Of a stretch of DNA of 60,651 bases, positions 1 through 8,687 are shown one piece after another. This stretch comes from Trichormus sp. M33_DOE_039 (GTDB taxonomy: Bacteria; Cyanobacteriota; Cyanobacteriia; Cyanobacteriales; Nostocaceae), in contig DVDT01000083.1 of assembly GCA_015296085.1 (NCBI GenBank), positions 1-60,651 of the forward strand, in the 5' to 3' direction. Position 1 is the stretch's first letter. The number at the start of each line of letters is the position of its first letter. The notes under the pieces are model-generated. The model was given only the letters and a program-made list of their open reading frames with translations. It was not told the DNA's origin and ran no database searches. The position numbers and the translations under genes are program-made.

Positions 1-2
1 AG

Positions 3-1574
3 CAAGGACATCTAGATGAAGTTATAGCGATCTTCCAACGTCAAATTGAGATTAGTGAAACACTTAATGATCAACGACAATTAGCAATTGCATTGAATCG
101 TTTAGGCGGAGTGCTGCAACAGCAAGGACTGCTAGATGAGGCTGTAGCCATCTTTCAATGCCAAGTTGAGATTAGTGAAACACTTGATGATCAGCAGTCA
201 TTAGCAATTGGGTTGAATTGTTTGGGAGGAGTGCTGCAACAGCAAGGACTGCTAGATGAGGCTGTAGCCACCTTTCAACGCCAAGTTAAGATTAGTGAAA
301 CACTTGATGATCAGCAGTCATTAGCAATTGGGTTGAATTGTTTGGGAGGAGTGCTGCAACAGCAAGGACGGCTAGATGAGGCTGTAGCCATCTTCCAAAG
401 CAGCGTCGCAATAGAAGAGCAGTTTGGCAATCAACGTGGGTTAGCGATAGCATTAACTAGTTTAAATGGATTACTGCGCGAATTTGGTTGCTTCGCAGAG
501 AGAATAGATATTCTTGAGCGCATTGCTACAATTGAAGAACAGCTTGGCAATCAGAAACAGCAGGTAACGGCATTAAATAATTTGGGTGAGGTATTGCATC
601 AGCAGGGCTGGTTATTATTAAATTATCCAGAAAGTTGGAATGAAGCACAGGTTTGTTTTCAACGCAGTCAGGCGATATTTGAGCAGTTAGAAAATAAACA
701 AGGTTTAGCGATCGCTTTAAATAGCTTAGGTAAGTTACTAGAGTTACAAAAAAAATGGTCTGAAGCTGAAATTCTTCTTCAAGAAAGTCAAGATATTTGT
801 GAAGATTTAGATGACAAACATCCTTTGGCAACTGCACTCAACTGCTTGAGCAGAGTTCTAGTAAAACAAAAGAAATGGGCTGAAGCTGAGAAGATTTTGC
901 GACGGTGTTATGATTTGTCTGAACAACACAAAGACTTGCAAGGACAAGCTATCATCCTCAACAATTTAGGTCTAGTAATGCACAAGCAGGGAGGAGAAGA
1001 GAAATTCAAGTTAGCACTTATGTATTTTAGAGCTAGTATCAAACTTGGTGAGCAACTAAACGACAAACCACACCTAGCAAAAGCCCATACTGCAATGGGT
1101 CAAGCTCTACTTGCCAATGGAAATATAGAACAGGCATTAGCTGAACTATGTAAAGCGTTTGAAATTGATGAGAGTATTAGTAATAGTGTTGGTTTAGAGA
1201 TTGTTATTTCATCTTTAGCAAATGTACTTGTGAAGCTTGGTAGAGGCGAAGAAGCACTACTTTATTATCAACGGGCCATTGCTGTCGCAGCAAATAAATC
1301 AAATCTTATCAAGTGGCGTGACCAACTAAGTTCTGTACTAGAAAATAAAGCTGTACCCGAATATAAACAAGGTTGTGTCAAATTTATTAAATACCATCAA
1401 CAAGGTTTCTACTGGGGACATATTACTCCTGATGATGGTAGTCAAGATATTTATTTTCGTGAAGGTTTCATTGATTCTGACTGTATCTCTCAGCTTGTGA
1501 AAGGTACTCGTGTAGATGTCGAAATCAAGCAAACACCAAAAAGTCCTTGTGCTAAGAGCATAAGAATAATGTAA
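3..1574 (+). CDS. TPR repeat protein with C-terminal cold-shock-like domain (5' end outside window)
   Basis: The reading frame is open from the first bases of the window, so the gene starts upstream; 523 residues are visible. Nearly all of it is tetratricopeptide repeats of about 40 residues (pattern LGGVLQQQG..DEAVAIFQ), a protein-interaction superhelix. The last 70 residues or so (from about 1358) look like an OB-fold cold-shock domain: GFYWGHI resembles the RNP1 motif and DIYFRE resembles RNP2, ending in a basic strand. Such TPR arrays in cyanobacteria often follow an NTPase or peptidase domain, which here would lie outside the window. A TTG at 93 could be read as a start, but in-frame TPR sequence continues before it. 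The TPR call is firm, the CSD call is by motif resemblance, and the function is unknown. Confidence 0.85.
   Translation, partial: QGHLDEVIAIFQRQIEISETLNDQRQLAIALNRLGGVLQQQGLLDEAVAIFQCQVEISETLDDQQSLAIGLNCLGGVLQQQGLLDEAVATFQRQVKISETLDDQQSLAIGLNCLGGVLQQQGRLDEAVAIFQSSVAIEEQFGNQRGLAIALTSLNGLLREFGCFAERIDILERIATIEEQLGNQKQQVTALNNLGEVLHQQGWLLLNYPESWNEAQVCFQRSQAIFEQLENKQGLAIALNSLGKLLELQKKWSEAEILLQESQDICEDLDDKHPLATALNCLSRVLVKQKKWAEAEKILRRCYDLSEQHKDLQGQAIILNNLGLVMHKQGGEEKFKLALMYFRASIKLGEQLNDKPHLAKAHTAMGQALLANGNIEQALAELCKAFEIDESISNSVGLEIVISSLANVLVKLGRGEEALLYYQRAIAVAANKSNLIKWRDQLSSVLENKAVPEYKQGCVKFIKYHQQGFYWGHITPDDGSQDIYFREGFIDSDCISQLVKGTRVDVEIKQTPKSPCAKSIRIM
93..392 (+). repeat. Near-identical 120-bp tandem coding repeats
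   Basis: The TPR units at 93-212 and 213-332 and the first half of the next are almost identical at DNA level. The 60 bases at 181-240 and 301-360 are identical and the preceding 60 differ at three positions. Later TPRs in the same gene are strongly diverged. This points to recent duplication or gene conversion within the gene. Confidence 0.9.
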
Positions 1575-1713
1575 GGATTCAGGTGATATTCAAGGTGAAA
1601 ACTTATATTAATTCTAGGTTAACTATTCTAGCCCTACGCCATTGAAGCCGTTAACCAGGATTTGCTAAAATCACCATTGCGAAAACATTGAAACAGGGCA
1701 ACCTTTCACTACC

Positions 1714-2703
1714 ATGCCAACATCTGCACTTGACGGTAAAGACGCAGCTGCTATCCAAGCCGCAACCGCAGGGGTTGCTGTATGCGATCGCTCTTTTTGG
1801 GGACGCATCCGTGTTTCTGATGATGACCGTTTGCGGTTTTTACATAATCAAAGTACGAACGATTTCCAATGTCTTAAGCCGGGACAGGGTTGTGATACGG
1901 TGATGGTGACATCCACAGCCCGTACAATTGATTTAGTTAGTGCCTATATTTTGGATGATGCTGTGTTACTTTTGGTGTCACCTAATCGGCGTGAGTTTTT
2001 AATGCAATGGTTAGATCGTTATATCTTCTTTGCAGATAAGGTGCAATTAACTGATGTGACGGCGGAGACTGCAACTTTTAGTCTCATCGGTGCAGGAAGT
2101 GATGCGGTAATAGAAAAACTCGGTGCTAGTGCAATTATCGGTCAACCCTACGGCAATCATATTACAGTGGATGACGGTATCATCGTTGCAGTCGGTAGTG
2201 GTTTGGCTTCCCCTGGTTATACACTGATTCTGCCTGTGTCTGCAAAAGCAACAGTATGGCAGCAAATTTTAGACTTAGGGGCGGTAGAATTAAGCGATCG
2301 CGGTTGGGAACATCTACGCATCTTACAAGGTAGACCAGCCCCAGAAGCAGAACTCACAGATGATTTTAATCCTTTAGAAGTCGGTTTATGGCGGACTATC
2401 TCTTTTACTAAAGGTTGCTATATCGGACAAGAAACCATTGCCCGGTTAAATACATATAAAGGTGTAAAACAATATTTGTGGGGAATTAAACTTAATAGTC
2501 CGGCCGCAGTAGGTGACACAATTATGGTTGGAGATGAGAAAGTCGGGAGACTCACCAGTTATACCGAAACTGCTGATGGCTATTTTGGGCTAGGTTACGT
2601 TAAAAGCAAAGTTGGTGGTGTAGGGTTAAAAGTGCAAGTAGGAAACACCGAGGGTGAAATTGTCTCCATCCCATTTGTTTCTCATGAATATCCAGAGAAA
2701 TAG
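1714..2703 (+). CDS. ygfZ: YgfZ/GcvT-like folate-binding protein
   Basis: 329 residues with the YgfZ signature KGCYIGQE near residue 235 and the GcvT fold. YgfZ proteins bind folate and support iron-sulfur cluster assembly or repair; they lack the glycine-cleavage role of GcvT. The ATG at 1714 gives a start typical of the family, with no obvious Shine-Dalgarno. The 1.7-2.7 kb gene points the same way as mutL but is separated from it by about 370 bp holding a transposable element. An overlapping frame at 1688 is a shadow. Confidence 0.85.
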   Translation: MPTSALDGKDAAAIQAATAGVAVCDRSFWGRIRVSDDDRLRFLHNQSTNDFQCLKPGQGCDTVMVTSTARTIDLVSAYILDDAVLLLVSPNRREFLMQWLDRYIFFADKVQLTDVTAETATFSLIGAGSDAVIEKLGASAIIGQPYGNHITVDDGIIVAVGSGLASPGYTLILPVSAKATVWQQILDLGAVELSDRGWEHLRILQGRPAPEAELTDDFNPLEVGLWRTISFTKGCYIGQETIARLNTYKGVKQYLWGIKLNSPAAVGDTIMVGDEKVGRLTSYTETADGYFGLGYVKSKVGGVGLKVQVGNTEGEIVSIPFVSHEYPEK

Positions 2704-2760
2704 TCAATAGTCATTAGGGGACAGGGAACAGAATCTTTAACTTTGAATTTTGAATTGATT

Positions 2761-2799
2761 AGCCCAATCCCCAATCCCAATCCCCAGTCCCCATTGCCC
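2761..2799. repeat. Short tandem C-rich repeats (STRR type)
   Basis: Irregular copies of AATCCCC and AGTCCCC run from about 2761 to 2799, and again at about 3050-3073 just before the mutL start. These heptanucleotide repeats are typical of heterocystous cyanobacteria and recur at many intergenic places in the window. Confidence 0.75.
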
Positions 2800-2810
2800 C
2801 TTATCCCCAG

Positions 2811-3021
2811 CTACGGTGTACACACAAGTCTCATAACCTTGTCCCACACCGTTTTGATCCCCCCTAACCCCCCTTGAAAAGGGGGGAACAAGAATCAAAG
2901 TCCCCCTTTTTAAGGGGAGCCACTGCGTTGGACGGGTTTCCCGGCTTAAAGCAAGTGGCGTGGATTTAGGGGGATCGAACCCACATTCTGCACTTAGCAA
3001 AAAGATGTGTGTACACGGTAG
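2811..3021. mobile_element. Miniature transposable element, copy 1, with 11-bp target duplication
   Basis: 211-bp element with no coding capacity. The termini are inverted repeats, CTACGGTGTACACACA on the left and its near complement TGTGTGTACACGGTAG on the right. The element is flanked by a perfect 11-bp direct repeat CTTATCCCCAG (2800-2810 and 3022-3032), as expected of a target-site duplication. The interior has C-run/G-run stems. A second copy in opposite orientation lies at 40178-40490. The 11-bp duplication would fit mobilisation by a transposase that makes long duplications (IS4-like), but the parent element is not in the window. It sits just upstream of mutL. Confidence 0.8.
2919..2962. 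repeat. REP-like palindromic insertion inside the miniature element
   Basis: The stretch starting CCACTGCGTTGGACGG and ending AGCAAGTGGCGT is absent at the matching point of the second element copy (about 40242-40250), where the flanking sequence is continuous. The same repeat family occurs at 50453-50517. It is therefore a repeat inserted in a repeat. Confidence 0.65.
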
Positions 3022-3073
3022 CTTATCCCCAGAGGGGGTACCGAGTTCCCCAGTCCCCATTCCCCAATTCCCC

Positions 3074-4747
3074 ATGACATCTATTCAAGCTTTACCGAAA
3101 GAAGTTGTACATCTGATTACCGCAGGTGAGGTGATTGATTCTTTCGCATCTGTGGTGCGGGAATTGGTGGAAAATGCTTTAGATGCAGGTGCGACAAGGA
3201 TTGTAGTTGCTCTTTGGCCGCAACAGTGGCGCATCCGGGTGACGGATAATGGTTGCGGTATGGATTTGGATGATTTGCAACAAGCCGCAGCATCTCACAG
3301 CACGAGTAAAATTCACTCTAGTGAAGACTTATGGAAGATTAACAGTCTGGGATTTCGGGGTGAAGCGTTACATAGTTTAACCACGCTGGCAGAGTTGGAG
3401 ATTTTCAGCCGTTCTAGTGGGAACGTGGGATGGCGAGTTGTTTACGGTGAAGGGGGGAAAGCTATTCAGGTTGAGGCGACAGCGATCGCTCCTGGTACAG
3501 TGGTGACAGTCTCGAATTTATTTGCCAATTGCGTAGCGCGTCGTCATGGTTTACCGTCAACAGCACAGCAAATGAAAGCTGTACAAGCCACAATTTACAA
3601 TATTGCCCTTTGTCATCCTCAAGTTACTTGGCAAGTTTGGCAAGATGACCGCCAATGCTTCACTATCTCCCCAGCCGCTACCGTCGGACAACTCATACCC
3701 CAACTTTTACCCCAAGTGCGACAAGGCGATTTACAAGAGGTAACACTAGAAATCCCCAACCCAGAAAACGTCACAGTCAACAGTCAACAGTCAGCACTCA
3801 CCTTAGTAGTAGGCTTACCCGATAGATGTCACCGCCATCGTCCTGACTGGGTGCGGGTAGCGATTAACGGAAGAATGGTCAAGTCACCGGAATTAGAACA
3901 GGCGATTTTAGCAGCATTTCATAGAACATTACCACGCGATCGCTATCCTATTTGTTTTCTCCATCTGGTCATTTCTCCCGACCAAATTAACTGGAATCGT
4001 AACCCCGCCAAAACTGAAATTTACCTTAATGAGTTGACTTATTGGCAAGAACAAATCACCCAAGCCATTAACCAAGCACTGCGTATTAGTTCCGCCAACA
4101 TCAAAGAATCTGTCCACACAACTAGAGTCAGTCAACTCATCAAAGCTGCAGAAGAAAAAGGCAATTACAATCTCAATCCTAGTCCCCAGTCCCCAATCCC
4201 CAGTCCCAATTTCCTCAAAGCGATCGCGCAAGTCAGCAATACTTACATCGTGGCTGAACATTCTGGAGGAATGTGGCTAGTAGAACAACACATTGCCCAT
4301 GAGCGAGTTTTGTATGAACAATTGTGTGAAAATTGGCAACTGATTCCAGTAGAATCGCCAATTATTCTTTATCAATTATCCCCAGCGCAAGTTAGCCAAT
4401 TGCAACGCATAGGTTTAGATATTGAACCTTTTGGTGAACAACTGTGGGCAGTACGTAATCTTCCAGGTATGTTGCAACAGCGTGAAGATTATGCTGACGC
4501 AATTTTAGAACTAAGTTGGGGAGGCGATTTACAAACAGCCCAAGTCGCCGTCGCCTGTCGCAGTGCTATTCGTAACGGGACACCGATGAGTTTACCAGAA
4601 ATGCAAAAGTTACTGGATGATTGGCAACGCACTCGTAACCCCCGCACCTGTCCCCACGGTCGCCCAATTTACTTATCATTGGATGAGTCGGCTTTATCCC
4701 GATTTTTTCGTCGTCACTGGGTAATTGGCAAGAGTCACGGGATTTAA
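3074..4747 (+). CDS. mutL: DNA mismatch repair protein MutL
   Basis: 557 residues from the ATG at 3074. The N-terminus has the GHKL ATPase motifs: ELVENALDAGA, DNGCGM, and GFRGEALHS. The transducer domain has NGRMVKSPELEQ and NRNPAKTEIYL. The C-terminal dimerisation domain carries EQHIAHERVLYE and the conserved CPHGRPIYL. MutL couples MutS mismatch recognition to strand cleavage. The usual endonuclease motif DQHA(x2)E(x4)E is present in altered form, with E for the first D and I for A. A longer open frame back to 2960 runs through the transposable element and is not a plausible N-terminus. The linker near residues 368-380 is made of short tandem repeat DNA. Confidence 0.93.
   Translation: MTSIQALPKEVVHLITAGEVIDSFASVVRELVENALDAGATRIVVALWPQQWRIRVTDNGCGMDLDDLQQAAASHSTSKIHSSEDLWKINSLGFRGEALHSLTTLAELEIFSRSSGNVGWRVVYGEGGKAIQVEATAIAPGTVVTVSNLFANCVARRHGLPSTAQQMKAVQATIYNIALCHPQVTWQVWQDDRQCFTISPAATVGQLIPQLLPQVRQGDLQEVTLEIPNPENVTVNSQQSALTLVVGLPDRCHRHRPDWVRVAINGRMVKSPELEQAILAAFHRTLPRDRYPICFLHLVISPDQINWNRNPAKTEIYLNELTYWQEQITQAINQALRISSANIKESVHTTRVSQLIKAAEEKGNYNLNPSPQSPIPSPNFLKAIAQVSNTYIVAEHSGGMWLVEQHIAHERVLYEQLCENWQLIPVESPIILYQLSPAQVSQLQRIGLDIEPFGEQLWAVRNLPGMLQQREDYADAILELSWGGDLQTAQVAVACRSAIRNGTPMSLPEMQKLLDDWQRTRNPRTCPHGRPIYLSLDESALSRFFRRHWVIGKSHGI
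4179..4210 (+). repeat. Heptanucleotide repeat inside mutL
   Basis: AGTCCCC/AATCCCC units identical in kind to the intergenic repeats are translated as NPSPQSPIPSPN in the linker between the MutL ATPase and dimerisation domains. A second repeat-like stretch (CAGTCAACAGTCAACAGTCA, near 3775) encodes VNSQQS. Confidence 0.75.
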
Positions 4748-4977
4748 ATTAGGTGACAGATGACAGGAAAGATAAGGTTATGAGGTGTGCTGACATTTAT
4801 CAACCATAAAAACTGGTTCGGGAAACCTCATCTCTGAGACAGTATTTATTAACAGCTAGAACTCATCTAATCAATAGGAAAAAGCTATTTTGTAGTTGAG
4901 TACGGTAAATTACAAACGACAACATAGAAAGTATCCTTTAAAATTAAGACTAAAAGGATAGATGAGGAGTCATCAGG

Positions 4978-5352
4978 ATGCAAGTAAGATACGATTCTGA
5001 TAAACGCAAATTACTATCGTCTCTTTGTCATGGGGCAATCTTCTTTAGTACTGCCTTATTTTCTATTGGAATTCCCATTGTCATTAACTTAATTTCTGAT
5101 GATCCAGTGGTGAAAAGTAATGCCAAAGAATCGATAAATTTTCACTTGAATGTCTGGTTTTGGGCAACGGTTATAGGTGTACCTTTAGGGATTCTATCTT
5201 GGCTCACCTTTGGTATAGGCGGAATTATATTTTTCCCAGTAGTAGCTTTTGGTTTTGCACTGCATTGGGGATTAACAATTTGGGCTTTGTTTCACTGTCT
5301 TACCCAGCCAGATGAACCTTTCCGTTATCCGTTTATTTTCCGCGTATTTTAA
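4978..5352 (+). CDS. DUF4870 (Tic20-like) membrane protein
   Basis: 124 residues. A short polar N-terminus (DSDKRKLLSSLCHGAIFF) precedes about three hydrophobic segments, and the amphipathic KESINFHLNVWFW segment is typical of DUF4870/Tic20-like proteins. A clear GAGGAG lies about 9 bases before the ATG. The family is inner-membrane or thylakoid and its function is unsettled. The gene stands alone, 230 bp after mutL. Confidence 0.75.
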   Translation: MQVRYDSDKRKLLSSLCHGAIFFSTALFSIGIPIVINLISDDPVVKSNAKESINFHLNVWFWATVIGVPLGILSWLTFGIGGIIFFPVVAFGFALHWGLTIWALFHCLTQPDEPFRYPFIFRVF

Positions 5353-5435
5353 TCAGGTTGCTTAATCAATTTACTAGTGTGTGTTTACATCTACCAAAGA
5401 TAAAGATTATCTTTCAATAATTGTAGTAACCTCAA

Positions 5436-5954
5436 CTAAGCTTCAGCAATTTCTGACATGAATTTTGTATACGCATCGTAGGCACTTTGTCCAAAGCATA
5501 CAAATACTACTTGCTCTAAGTCGCTATGATGCGTTAAAAATTTTTGAACTGTCAAAATAGCAATGTTACAAGCACGTACCATTGGAAATCTATAAACACC
5601 TGTACTAATGGCGGGAAAAGCAATTGTTTTAATTTGATACTGTTCTACGAAAGCTAAACTATTGCTGTAACATTTGGTGAGTAATTCATCTTCTCCTTGA
5701 TTACCACCTTGCCACACAGGGCCAACGGTATGAATTACCCATTTAGCAGGAAGATTATAACCTTTGGTAATTTTTGCTTCACCTGTTTTACAACCTCCCA
5801 ACCGACGACATTCTGCTAAAAGTTCTACTCCGGCTGCACGATGAATTGCACCATCAACACCACCACCCCCCAGCAAAGAACTATTCGCTGCATTCACAAT
5901 TGCATCCACTGCTAACTGAGTAATATCACCTTGAATAATTTCTATTTTCTGCAT
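5436..5954 (-). CDS. Macro-domain protein, O-acetyl-ADP-ribose deacetylase type
   Basis: 172 residues covering one macro domain. The ADP-ribose site motifs are visible: [16 protein letters not shown], the glycine loop [16 protein letters not shown], and the second loop STGVYRFP. YmdB/MacroD-type enzymes hydrolyse O-acetyl-ADP-ribose and ADP-ribosyl esters and can counter ADP-ribosylation toxins. The gene lies beside the decayed DUF6508 gene on the same strand, but nothing else suggests a shared function. Confidence 0.9.
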   Translation of the reverse strand: MQKIEIIQGDITQLAVDAIVNAANSSLLGGGGVDGAIHRAAGVELLAECRRLGGCKTGEAKITKGYNLPAKWVIHTVGPVWQGGNQGEDELLTKCYSNSLAFVEQYQIKTIAFPAISTGVYRFPMVRACNIAILTVQKFLTHHSDLEQVVFVCFGQSAYDAYTKFMSEIAEA

Positions 5955-6011
5955 AATATTTAGATTGCTAGATTTATCACTATTCTCTGAAATTACATAC
6001 TGACGAATTGC

Positions 6012-6383
6012 TTATTGATGATGCAATATTGTCAACAAATGACCATTATCTATCAGATACGCTAGATATCCGCTACAAAAACGTTCTTGACGAACGTGGC
6101 TAGTGAATAATTTCTGTATTGTATAAATATCAGCTACATTTAATAGCTCTGAAGTGGTGACAAAACGATTAGCTTCATCCTGCCAATTTGTCTAATCAAA
6201 AGATATGACAAAATTTTCTGTATACAGTGCTGTGATGAAGCTTTAAAATTCTTTAGAATAATAATATGGGTCTAAAGTTGGGCGATCAATTCGTATGTCA
6301 TATAACTGGCAATCTTGACTAGAAAATAATGGTAAAAACTTGAGTATATTCTCAATATTTTCTAGTGTAATCTTATTAGACAT
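6012..6383 (-). pseudogene. DUF6508-like gene disrupted by two in-frame stop codons
   Basis: Read on the minus strand from the ATG at 6383, one frame of 124 codons stays coherent to a final TAA at 6014-6012. It begins MSNKITLENIENILKFLPLF and later has TNWQDEANRF and HVRQERFCSGYLAYLIDNGH, as in cyanobacterial DUF6508 proteins. Codon 47 is TAA (6245-6243) and codon 64 is TAG (6194-6192). The TAG replaces the Trp expected in the FDWxxW segment. No frameshift is needed. The family assignment is from memory of its motifs; the interruption is seen directly. Confidence 0.75.
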
Positions 6384-6634
6384 CCTCAAATCCTCAAGAC
6401 TCTATTTAAAAATTCAGTGCTAGAAGTCAATTAGATAGATTCTTATACAGTGAACCACTAAATCATATACGCAACATCTCCGCCAGGAGAAGATTTAGTA
6501 AAAATAGCAACGTTTTCTCACTAATTTTTCTTGCTTCTCTGCCAAATTCGCATCAAATGCTCATTCATCTCAGCATGAATGGTTATTGGTTTTGTTAGTT
6601 GTCACATTTATTTTCTGTATTCCCGGTGATTTTG

Positions 6635-7312
6635 ATGATAAGTGATACACCAGAAGCATTAGAATCAGATAAGGAAATTGAACGTTTAATTGATGAAATA
6701 ATGTCAGCTAATCTGACTAATGAACAGTATCAGCAAAAAATGCAGCGTCGTAAAGAAGTACAAGAACGACGTATAGCATCGGCTGTACCAGAAAAAGGGT
6801 TAATTATTGTCAATACTGGTAACGGTAAAGGGAAAACAACAGCCGCACTGGGGATGGTATTACGATCGCTTGGTCACGGTTACAAAGTAGCGATCGTCCA
6901 ATATATCAAAGGTGCGTGGGAACCTTCAGAAAAAAAGGTGTTCAGCCTTTGGCAAGACCAAATTGAGTTTCACGCAATGGGTGAAGGCTTTACTTGGGAA
7001 ACTCAAGACCGCGATCGCGACATCGAAAAGGCTAGTGCCGCTTGGGAAAAGTCACTAGAATTTATCCGCAACCCCGATTTTCAGCTAGTGCTGTTAGATG
7101 AAATCAATATCGCCCTCAAAATGGGATATTTACAAGTCGATGAAGTGTTAGCAGGTCTCGCAGAAAAGCCATCTAGTAAACACGTCATCCTTACTGGTAG
7201 AGGCGCACCAGCCGCTATTATTGACCGTGCTGACCTAGTAACAGAAATGACCCTGGTTAAGCATCCTTTCCGTGATCAAAATGTCAAGGCGCAACCAGGG
7301 ATTGAGTTTTAG
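6635..7312 (+). CDS. cobO: Corrinoid adenosyltransferase (CobA/CobO/BtuR)
   Basis: 225 residues. The Walker A loop NTGNGKGKTTAALGMVLRSL near residues 59-78 and the later VLLDEINIALKMGYL are characteristic. The enzyme transfers the adenosyl group of ATP to cob(I)alamin or cobyrinate diamide in B12 synthesis or salvage. The ATG at 6635, with GGTGA just before it, is preferred to the upstream in-frame TTG at 6599. No cobalamin riboswitch box was seen in the 250 bp upstream. CobE at 48437 belongs to the same pathway but is distant. Confidence 0.92.
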   Translation: MISDTPEALESDKEIERLIDEIMSANLTNEQYQQKMQRRKEVQERRIASAVPEKGLIIVNTGNGKGKTTAALGMVLRSLGHGYKVAIVQYIKGAWEPSEKKVFSLWQDQIEFHAMGEGFTWETQDRDRDIEKASAAWEKSLEFIRNPDFQLVLLDEINIALKMGYLQVDEVLAGLAEKPSSKHVILTGRGAPAAIIDRADLVTEMTLVKHPFRDQNVKAQPGIEF

Positions 7313-7321
7313 TTAGGGGAC

Positions 7322-7352
7322 TAGGGACTGGTGACTGGTGACTGGTGACTGG
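7322..7352. repeat. GTGACTG heptamer tandem repeat
   Basis: About three head-to-tail GTGACTG units follow the cobO stop. C-rich short repeats continue at 7400-7444 up to the end of the next, convergent gene. Confidence 0.7.
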
Positions 7353-7444
7353 CTAGACAAGGAAGAGAGATATAGCAAATTCCTTCCTAGTCTCCACTCT
7401 ATCAATCCAAAATACCCAATCCCCAATCCCTAATACCCAATCCC

Positions 7445-8128
7445 TTAATTTTGAGTACACATTTGCAGAATGCGGCGATCGTCAGCACTGATAGAGTTAA
7501 TCTGATGATAGTCTTGCAGTGCTAAAGAGTGAGCATAGGTCATTGGCTCATCATTGGATAATGTAGGTATTTTACTAGCTGTGGCTACATCTGGTGAAAT
7601 ACCTGCATCTGGTGTAGTTGTAACGGTCATCGCCAACTCTCCAGATTTGTTGAGTGTGCCTTGAAAACAGCTGAACTCAGACCTGGGCATATATAATGCA
7701 CCAACTAACTTACCCTGCTGCTTTTGGAATACAACGTAACCTTGGCCTATCTGGTTCGGTTGTGGTGATTGACCATACAGATAAACCCCATCTTTTGCAG
7801 GTAAGTTGACTTTTTGATTGTTTCCTGAATCTTTGGCGGCTTTTTGAGTATTAATATTGTTTTCTAAACTGACTGAAGCAATTACTCTAGGTTGTTGTGA
7901 TTGAAGATGTTCACGAACCTGTCTTGGTTGCATTAATAGAGGAGTCTGGGAACTATCTTGCTTTTGCTGCGTCGATGTGGGGATGGTAGCAGCATTCGCT
8001 ACTGTGGAGTTAGATAATTGATTACTTAATACAGTTTGTTCACCCACCACACCAAGGGTAAAAACTAAGCCAATGGCCGGGATTGTCAATTGGCGCAAAG
8101 AAAAAATGTTGGAAATGTTGTTAAGCAC
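7445..8128 (-). CDS. Secreted protein of unknown function
   Basis: 227 residues, starting at a GTG (8128) with a strong AGGAGG a few bases upstream. An N-terminal hydrophobic segment (LTIPAIGLVFTLGVVG, residues 14-29) suggests export. A Gln/Ser/Thr-rich linker follows. The C-terminal half has GVYLYGQSPQPNQIGQGYVV and a likely beta-rich fold with two cysteines (EFSCFQG, LQMCTQN). It resembles conserved cyanobacterial hypothetical proteins; no function can be assigned. Confidence 0.7.
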   Translation of the reverse strand: MLNNISNIFSLRQLTIPAIGLVFTLGVVGEQTVLSNQLSNSTVANAATIPTSTQQKQDSSQTPLLMQPRQVREHLQSQQPRVIASVSLENNINTQKAAKDSGNNQKVNLPAKDGVYLYGQSPQPNQIGQGYVVFQKQQGKLVGALYMPRSEFSCFQGTLNKSGELAMTVTTTPDAGISPDVATASKIPTLSNDEPMTYAHSLALQDYHQINSISADDRRILQMCTQN

Positions 8129-8612
8129 CCGACTCCTCCTGTTTCAAACTTCATGACAGCCTCAGCGACTCTCTTAAACCATACCCAAGTCTTGATCGTT
8201 TAAGGTTCGGTCAAAGGTTTGATTAAAATGTCCGCCAACAGTAAACTTTCAAAAAATGAGTTTTTTACTGAGTTTTCATTGATTGTCTTACCCTATCACT
8301 GTTGGATAAGCTCACGCTTCACCCACAAGATTCACCCGATTGGAGGATGCGATCGCCTACAGTGGGCGGTTACGCCATTGCAGATTTCCATACACTGAGA
8401 GGTTTTGATTCTTGCTGCTATAGTTAGCAGTTGAAGAATATTGACTTTTCACCTCAATAAAGTCTCACTCTGTTAAGTACATATATATCTACAACAGCCA
8501 CTAATTCCATTTCGGAAAAGCTGTAATTTTTTTCTACCTAAGAATTTTATTCTTTGCTAGTTAGAGTAAATTTTTATATGAATTACTCTCAATATAGACT
8601 TTACTTTTTTTG
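8129..8612. other. Intergenic region, no gene seen
   Basis: 484 AT-rich bases with no plausible coding frame. The first part must hold the promoter of the minus-strand secreted-protein gene. A HIP1-related GCGATCGC occurs near 8349. No repeat or RNA structure stands out. Confidence 0.5.
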
Positions 8613-8642
8613 GCAAAAAATTGCCCCCTGAGAGCAGGAGGC
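8613..8642 (-). terminator. Rho-independent terminator of the sigma factor gene
   Basis: On the minus strand GCCTCCTG-CTCT-CAGGGGGC forms an 8-bp stem with one G-U pair and is followed by AATTTTTT. It lies 45 bp after the sigma gene stop. Confidence 0.75.
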
Positions 8643-8687
8643 TGATTACCTTGTGGAGACGTAGTACGGCTACATCTATATATATAA

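Noticed and set aside
2960-3073. N-terminal extension of MutL
   Set aside because: In frame, but it is transposable-element and short-repeat sequence; MutL homologues begin near the ATG at 3074.
2737-3075. 112-residue minus-strand open frame
   Set aside because: It runs through tandem repeats and the miniature element at 2811-3021; composition is repeat-derived and there is no RBS.
6384-6634. Cobalamin riboswitch upstream of cobO
   Set aside because: No B12-box-like sequence or matching long-range pairing could be found.
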